A stretch of 29,101 nt of DNA from Bacteroidales bacterium UBA3663. Its GTDB lineage: Bacteria; Bacteroidota; Bacteroidia; Bacteroidales; UBA3663. Below are positions 24,524 to 29,101 of this stretch, piece after piece (position 1 is the first letter of the stretch; every line of letters begins with the position of its first letter). The stretch is from NCBI GenBank assembly GCA_002373755.1, contig DFJU01000148.1, positions 1 to 29,101 on the forward strand. The letters are read 5' to 3'. The translations under genes were made by a program, and so were the position numbers. The notes beneath the pieces are model-generated. The model was not told the DNA's origin, searched no databases, and saw only the letters and a list, made by a program, of their open reading frames with translations.

Positions 24524-26584
24524 ATGAAAAAAGCACTCTCATTAGCCGCCCTGATTGGTGGCATGGTTTTGTGTCCGACGGCATCGTCGGCCAAGACGGC
24601 GACATTGCACATCGATGCCAATGTGCGCCACCAGAAAGTGACCGGTTTCGGCGGATTCGCCTTTGCCGCAACGTGGGGCGACAACCTGACCGATGCCGAC
24701 GTCACGACATTGTTCAGCTGCGACAACACCAACAAGACGCTTGGCTACAACATCCTGCGCGCCCGCATCGCACCCGACAGCGTCGCCTCGTGGGGCGCGG
24801 ACAACTGGAAAGTCACCATCGACCGCATGAAGAAGGCGCGCGACGCCGCCGAATCGAGCAACCGCAAATTCTACAGCTTCGCATCGGCCTGGACGCCGCC
24901 CGGAAAGTTCACCTCCAACGGCGAAAACACGCACGGCCACATCCTGCGCTCCAGCTATGCCGACTACACCGCATTCCTCAACCGCTTCATTGCCCGATGC
25001 GAAGAGGCCGGCACCGACGTCGATTACATCTCGCTCCAGAACGAGCCCGACTATGAGGTCGATTACGAGGGTTGCTGGTGGTGGGCATCGGACTTCATCG
25101 CCTACTACGCGAATTTTGCATCGTCGCTCAACCGCCCGCTCATCGGTCCCGAATCGCTCGCCATGCGCTGGGCATTGTCCGACTCCATCCTCAACAACGA
25201 GGCGGCCTGCAACGGGCTGGGAATCCTGGGCGGACACCTCTACGGCGGCGGCAACTTCGACTATCCGCTGGCACGGCAGAAGGGCAAGGACAAGTGGATG
25301 ACAGAATTCCTCATCAATGCGTCCGACATGGGCTACTCGTCCGACCACAACTACACGTGGAGCGACGCCATCTACTTCGGCCGCGTGGTCAACACCTCGA
25401 TGCTCGCCAACTTCAACGCCTGGGTACACTACGCCATCAAGTCGAGCTACGGTCTGATTGGCGACGGCAACAACGGCACGACCAACGACGTCGTGACCAA
25501 ACGCGGCTACGTGCTGGCACACTTCGCCAAATATGTGACCGGAACTACGCGAATCCACACCGTGCTACGCGACCCGTCGCACTCCGGCCTGTCGGCATCG
25601 GCCTACCTCACGGCGAGCGAAGACACCTGCGTGGTGATGGTGCTCAACCCATCGACCACAAAAACAGACCTCACACTCTCGCTGCCCTTCCAGTCGCAAA
25701 AGTATCGCTACTATCTGACCAACATGAGCAACAATCTGGTGGGCAAGAATGTGACATTGGCCGACGCAACAGCCGACCCGACAATCACCGTGGCACCGGC
25801 ATCGGTCAACACCTACCTCTTCGTCAAGGCTGCCGAGCGCACCGACGAGCAGGAGGCCGTCGCACAACCGCTCTGGGCCGACAGCCTGCAACTCTATTGC
25901 GGCGAATGTGTCCACCCCAAGGGCTGGAACGTGACCGTGAATGGCACAGTGCGCACCACGACCAACGGCAACTCGTTCTGGAACGGCAGCCAGACGCGGC
26001 TCCTTCCCTACTCGCCCGAAAGCCCGATTCCGGCCGGAATACTGCTGCACGCCACATCGTCAAGCAGCTCGGGCATCGCGACCTACGGCTCCAACTCGTC
26101 CTACCGCCTCAACCTGCCCGAAGGCCGCTACCGCATGATCTGGCACTCGACGGGCTACAACGGCATCCAGCAGGTGCAGAGCTACGTGACCAAGCTCTAC
26201 GGCACGACGAAGTTGGCCAACCACACCGTGACAACCGCCGGCAGCGTGAACAGCCGATGGGGTTCGGGCGTTGACTGCCTCGATGCCGTGGCCGACACGA
26301 TGGACTTCACCGTCACATCGGCCGGCAACCATGTGCTTACGTTCAAGGTGGTCTATAACTCAGGCGCTGCGGTCGATGGCTCGTGCATGGCTCTTGTGGG
26401 CGGCATCAGCATCGAACAGCTCGACAACGACGACGCTTCGGGCATCGAGACTATCGCGCCACAATCGACGCTGGAAGACGACGCTCCATCGTACATCGAC
26501 CTCTATGGCCGCCGCGTTGACACGCTTCGTTTGGGTACGTTCTATGTCCGACCCAACGGCAGCAAAGTCCACATCGGACGCTAA
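24524..26584 (+). CDS. GH30 (subfamily 8-like) secreted xylanase-type enzyme with accessory domain and sorting-type tail
   Basis: This 686-residue protein has a Sec signal peptide (1-23, SSA|K) and a GH30 TIM barrel plus side beta-domain (about 25-432). Glu174 (SLQNEPDY) is the acid/base and Glu261 (KWMTEF) the nucleophile. GILGGHLYGGG, SSYGLIGDG and TKRGYVLAHFAKYV align by memory with bacterial glucuronoxylanases of GH30_8. The Arg-Arg of their RRSYG stretch, which binds the glucuronate side group, is Lys306-Ser307 here, so specificity may differ. Residues about 440-640 look like an extra beta-sandwich, possibly a carbohydrate-binding module. The last 30 residues (DLYGRRVDTL ... VHIGR) resemble a type A type-IX sorting tail, so surface location is likely. 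It lies 57 bp after GH43 and shares its promoter. GH30_5 galactanase is a less likely alternative. Confidence 0.88.
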   Translation: MKKALSLAALIGGMVLCPTASSAKTATLHIDANVRHQKVTGFGGFAFAATWGDNLTDADVTTLFSCDNTNKTLGYNILRARIAPDSVASWGADNWKVTIDRMKKARDAAESSNRKFYSFASAWTPPGKFTSNGENTHGHILRSSYADYTAFLNRFIARCEEAGTDVDYISLQNEPDYEVDYEGCWWWASDFIAYYANFASSLNRPLIGPESLAMRWALSDSILNNEAACNGLGILGGHLYGGGNFDYPLARQKGKDKWMTEFLINASDMGYSSDHNYTWSDAIYFGRVVNTSMLANFNAWVHYAIKSSYGLIGDGNNGTTNDVVTKRGYVLAHFAKYVTGTTRIHTVLRDPSHSGLSASAYLTASEDTCVVMVLNPSTTKTDLTLSLPFQSQKYRYYLTNMSNNLVGKNVTLADATADPTITVAPASVNTYLFVKAAERTDEQEAVAQPLWADSLQLYCGECVHPKGWNVTVNGTVRTTTNGNSFWNGSQTRLLPYSPESPIPAGILLHATSSSSSGIATYGSNSSYRLNLPEGRYRMIWHSTGYNGIQQVQSYVTKLYGTTKLANHTVTTAGSVNSRWGSGVDCLDAVADTMDFTVTSAGNHVLTFKVVYNSGAAVDGSCMALVGGISIEQLDNDDASGIETIAPQSTLEDDAPSYIDLYGRRVDTLRLGTFYVRPNGSKVHIGR

Positions 26585-26663
26585 ACTCCGCAGAAATTTT
26601 CGTCGCAAGAAACGACAAATTATAAATTGTGTTTATTCGGTTAATTGTTTTGTTTTTGGATGG

Positions 26664-26697
26664 GGGATGTTGTGTGAACAACGTCCCTTTTTCTTTT
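26664..26697 (+). terminator. Rho-independent terminator of the GH43-GH30 operon
   Basis: GGGATGTTGT (26664-26673), loop GTGA and ACAACGTCCC (26678-26687) form a 10-bp stem with one G-U pair, followed by TTTTTCTTTT (26688-26697). It starts 80 nt after the GH30 stop codon. Confidence 0.85.
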
Positions 26698-26781
26698 GCC
26701 CTGCGGTGCGAAGGTTAGAAATAGAAATTCGCATAGTCCTATTCGCAACGCGTTGCTCAATCGATGGCAACCAGCAAAGAA

Positions 26782-26813
26782 AAAAGAGGATGTTTCAAAT
26801 GACATCCTCTTTT
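26782..26813 (-). terminator. Terminator of the small beta-barrel gene (bidirectional potential)
   Basis: AAAAGAGGATGT (26782-26793) and ACATCCTCTTTT (26802-26813) form a perfect 12-bp stem with an 8-nt loop. On the minus strand a T-rich run (TTTTTTCTTT) follows, 65 nt past the stop of the barrel gene. The plus-strand side has a shorter T run, so it may also stop read-through from GH30. Confidence 0.85.
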
Positions 26814-26844
26814 CAGATAGCTGCTACGCGGATTTTGCCCGAAA

Positions 26845-26860
26845 GTTTCAAATTTGAAAC
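26845..26860. repeat. Perfect 16-bp palindrome GTTTCAAATTTGAAAC
   Basis: This exact palindrome lies in the 3' untranslated part of the beta-barrel gene. Its core TCAAATTTGAAAC recurs in the divergent control region at 22342-22354. It is a possible operator-type site; no regulator is known from the window. Confidence 0.4.
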
Positions 26861-26877
26861 ATCGCGAAACCGACAGG

Positions 26878-27588
26878 TCAGAAGCGGAAGCCGATGCCGG
26901 CCATCGCGCCAAAGCAGTTTTCGGAAGTTTTCTCGTATGTTTCGCTGCTGTTGTCAAAAACGTGCAGATAATTCAACGAACCGTACAGACGAACCTTCTT
27001 CAGCCAATGTTTTCCGGCCAACGAAGGATAGAACTTCGACAGGTCATACAGATTGTACGACAGGCCGGCCTTAAGTCCGAAAATCGGGCAATTCGGCGCG
27101 TCGGTGTCGCCATCAATGCGGTCGCTCACATAGACACCAAGCAGCGAGCCGCCGTATGCCTCGACAAAGGGTGTGAAATCCCAAATTGGCAGACAGTTGA
27201 AGGTGTAGTTCACAACGCCAAGCATCGCAATGTGGCGCGAGTAGAACGGACCCATCGAATGATAGTAGCCCGTGGCCAGTCCGACGGCCCAATCGGGATG
27301 AAAGCGGAAGAGTGCGGTGGTGTGCAACTGCGCATTTGTCTCGTGCAGATTGCCGACGCTTTCGTTAATGCCGCCCGAAAGTACGATTTCCCATTTTCCG
27401 TCGCCGTCGCCGGACTTTTTCGGCTTCTCAACTACCCTGACGGCACTCGGACTCGGGTAGTATTCCTCGAACAGCTCTTCGTCGGCAGCGTTCGGGTTGT
27501 AATTGATTACAATTGTTTCGTTTTTAGGGGATTGAGCCAAAGAAACAGCCGGAATGACGGCGGCGAGCAGGAAGAAGAACTTTTTCAT
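26878..27588 (-). CDS. Small outer-membrane beta-barrel protein (function unknown)
   Basis: This 236-residue protein has a Sec signal peptide (1-19, SLA|Q) and a short linker with KKSGDGDGK. From about residue 65 it shows alternating hydrophobic beta-strands (WEIVLSGGINESVG, HTTALFRFHPDWAVGLATGYY) and the terminal GIGFRF with a C-terminal phenylalanine, typical of outer-membrane barrels of 8-10 strands. No enzymatic or transport motif was recognised. It has its own promoter candidate and terminator and lies between the GH30 and GH2 genes, which face it from opposite sides, so it seems to be a single-gene unit. Its link to glycan use is only positional. Confidence 0.8.
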   Translation of the reverse strand: MKKFFFLLAAVIPAVSLAQSPKNETIVINYNPNAADEELFEEYYPSPSAVRVVEKPKKSGDGDGKWEIVLSGGINESVGNLHETNAQLHTTALFRFHPDWAVGLATGYYHSMGPFYSRHIAMLGVVNYTFNCLPIWDFTPFVEAYGGSLLGVYVSDRIDGDTDAPNCPIFGLKAGLSYNLYDLSKFYPSLAGKHWLKKVRLYGSLNYLHVFDNSSETYEKTSENCFGAMAGIGFRF

Positions 27589-27642
27589 AACGGTAAGGAT
27601 TTAGATGTGCAGGGGCAATTATATATTTTGAAATCACTGTGG

Positions 27643-27650
27643 CAAATATA
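27643..27650 (-). promoter_or_regulatory. Candidate -7 box for the small beta-barrel gene
   Basis: The minus strand reads TATATTTG, a full TAnnTTTG match, 54 nt upstream of the ATG at 27588. A TTG lies 23 nt further upstream, slightly beyond the usual -33 spacing. The rest of the 192-bp gap to the GH2 gene is A+T-rich with no other clear feature. Confidence 0.5.
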
Positions 27651-27780
27651 TGCTGTTTTCCGAAGTTGATATGCAATTTGACTTCATTTTTTCCGAATAA
27701 AAAAGCAATATTCCGCGCAAAACCGATTGCATTGCGCAGAATGACCATCAAAGAGGTTGCACAAAAAAAAACGGCCGACG

Positions 27781-29101
27781 TTATCTGACGACGGGAATAG
27801 TCACGTAGCGAGGTTCGGAGAGGCCATCGACCTTGATGCGCACGCGGATTTCGCCCACGTCGTGCGTCGATTGAACGCGGAGCAATGCCGAACCGAAGTA
27901 CGAGCGGAGACTGTTACCCGTAAAGCCGTCGCGGCGGAAATCGCCCGTCTCGATGCCGAGCAGCTTGCCCGCGCCTTCCACATCGGCCGTGATGAGATGC
28001 GGCTCCATCTGTTGCCGACGGCCGAGCGAATCGACCAAGGTGAGGCGGATATGCGCCACGTTGACGCGTTCAGCCCGCGTAGTCGGCGCATCGGACAAGT
28101 CGTCGGGCAACGGCGCAAGCGACGCGGCATCGCACTCAACCTTAACATCGGACACAACGCCGTGATTCACAAGCGAATCGCGCAAAATCGGCCGGCCATC
28201 TTTGTAGCCGACAGCGAGTACTTTGCCGCGACGTGCAGGCAGCTGGATGGTGATTGTGTGGTCGGGATAGTCGGCAGTGACGCGCGGCTTGAGCGGCAGC
28301 TGCGGATTGCTCCACATCGGGAAGAAGAACTGTACGGAATCGCACGTCGAGTAGCAGCGGACCTGCACCGTGCGGCCGTCGTCGAACGGCAAATCCCACG
28401 TGTCCGCCATGATGGGGTACTGCCAATGGTCGGTGCCGACGGCCTTGTCGAAACAGTTGTCGCGCACGACGAGCTTCAGGAAATCGCGCTCCGGCTGCCA
28501 CACCGTGCGGAAATAGGCGGCTTCGGGCTTCTCTTCGAGCGTCATGTCGAACGGACACGAGCACCACCCTTTTGCCGGCCAAGGCGACGACTCGCCGTGA
28601 TAATCGACACCAGCCCAAAGGAACGAGCCGGCGATGCAGTCGTTCTCTTCGACGAAGTGCCACGGATTGCGTTCGACCCAGTCGCGCACAATGCCTTCGC
28701 GCAGGCCGCTGTAATAGACAAACGCCTCAGTGACAAGCATTTTGCGCTGCGGATGCCGTTTGTGGTCGGCCAGCAGACGCGGTTCGAGATAGTTGTAGCC
28801 GACGAGGTCTGTCACATCGCCGAACGCATCCTGGAATCCCTGCTGGCAGGCCACAAGCGTGGGTCGGCTCGGGTCGAGACGGTGCACGGTGTCGTTCAGC
28901 ATCCTGGCGCGCGCGATGCCGGGATTCGTGGCAGTGCCATCGGCCGCAAAAACGGGCTGCTCCCAAGCCTCCTGAACTTCATTGCCGATGCTCCACGCTA
29001 TGACCGACGGATGATTGCGGTCGGCCGTGACCCAATCGGTGATGTCGCGCAACGCATTGCTGTCGAAAAAAGTCGCGTAGTAGCCCGACTTCCACTTGTC
29101 G
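27781..29101 (-). CDS. GH2-family glycosidase (beta-galactosidase-like), C-terminal part
   Basis: The frame is open from the right edge, giving the last 439 residues of a protein whose N-terminal sugar-binding and immunoglobulin-like domains lie outside the window. The visible part begins inside the TIM barrel with DRNHPSVIAWSIGNEV, the classical GH2 signature; Glu41 of the visible part is the acid/base and Glu125 (MLVTEAF) the probable nucleophile. After the barrel come a DUF4982-like domain (about 235-310, ending LAVGYKDGRP) and a GH2 C-terminal Ig-like domain with LLGIETGDFRRDGF, as in many PUL-encoded exo-acting GH2 enzymes. Such enzymes remove terminal beta-galactose or related residues, usually in the periplasm. 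Substrate is not determined here. A run of nine T follows the stop codon on the minus strand, without a clear stem. Confidence 0.9.
   Translation of the reverse strand, partial: DKWKSGYYATFFDSNALRDITDWVTADRNHPSVIAWSIGNEVQEAWEQPVFAADGTATNPGIARARMLNDTVHRLDPSRPTLVACQQGFQDAFGDVTDLVGYNYLEPRLLADHKRHPQRKMLVTEAFVYYSGLREGIVRDWVERNPWHFVEENDCIAGSFLWAGVDYHGESSPWPAKGWCSCPFDMTLEEKPEAAYFRTVWQPERDFLKLVVRDNCFDKAVGTDHWQYPIMADTWDLPFDDGRTVQVRCYSTCDSVQFFFPMWSNPQLPLKPRVTADYPDHTITIQLPARRGKVLAVGYKDGRPILRDSLVNHGVVSDVKVECDAASLAPLPDDLSDAPTTRAERVNVAHIRLTLVDSLGRRQQMEPHLITADVEGAGKLLGIETGDFRRDGFTGNSLRSYFGSALLRVQSTHDVGEIRVRIKVDGLSEPRYVTIPVVR

Noticed and set aside
27763..27771. Run of nine A (T on the minus strand) after the GH2 stop as a terminator
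   Set aside because: I could not find a convincing stem directly before it; only the short CGGCCG palindrome is present.
29050..29052. TTG at 29052 as the start of the GH2 gene
   Set aside because: The frame continues upstream to the window edge with sequence typical of a GH2 barrel (DKWKSGYYATFFDSNAL), so the gene is truncated by the window.

Overview
The window looks like a polysaccharide-utilisation locus (PUL) of a G+C-rich gut-type Bacteroidales, probably near Prevotellaceae or Muribaculaceae. The evidence is two SusC/SusD pairs, Bacteroides-type promoters (TTTG, about 20 nt, TAnnTTTG), lipoproteins with acidic residues just after the lipobox cysteine, and C-terminal tails resembling type IX secretion sorting domains. 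The family-level placement is inference.

Layout. (1) 1-853, minus: N-terminal part of a secreted GH115 alpha-glucuronidase that runs off the left edge. (2) 967-4860, minus: a 1297-residue secreted multidomain beta-sandwich protein of unknown function, with its own candidate promoter and a strong terminator. (3) 4861-5347: an intergenic stretch with a promoter, a G-rich tract, a REP/MITE-like inverted repeat and the terminator of the next operon. (4) 22233 down to 5348, minus: a seven-gene operon in the order four-repeat FAS1 lipoprotein, SusC, SusD, FAS1 lipoprotein, FAS1 lipoprotein, SusC, SusD. Three of its six junctions are tight (15-24 bp). The other three (129-156 bp) each hold an inverted array of 8-10 nt repeats that could fold into a large hairpin in the mRNA. 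(5) 22234-22645: a divergent control region. (6) 22646-26584, plus: a GH43 lipoprotein and a secreted GH30_8-like enzyme, ended by a strong terminator. (7) 26878-27588, minus: a small outer-membrane beta-barrel. (8) 27781-29101, minus: C-terminal half of a GH2 enzyme that runs off the right edge.

How the parts may work together. GH30 (xylanase-like), GH43 (xylosidase/arabinofuranosidase-like), GH115 (glucuronidase) and GH2 suggest a glucurono(arabino)xylan-type or other decorated hemicellulose substrate. The two SusC/SusD transporters would import oligosaccharides. The three large FAS1 lipoproteins, tightly coupled to SusC or SusD, sit where surface glycan-binding proteins usually lie, and they are the least understood part of the window. 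No regulator (HTCS, ECF sigma/anti-sigma, AraC) is visible. No tRNA, rRNA, CRISPR array, transposase or integrase was seen.
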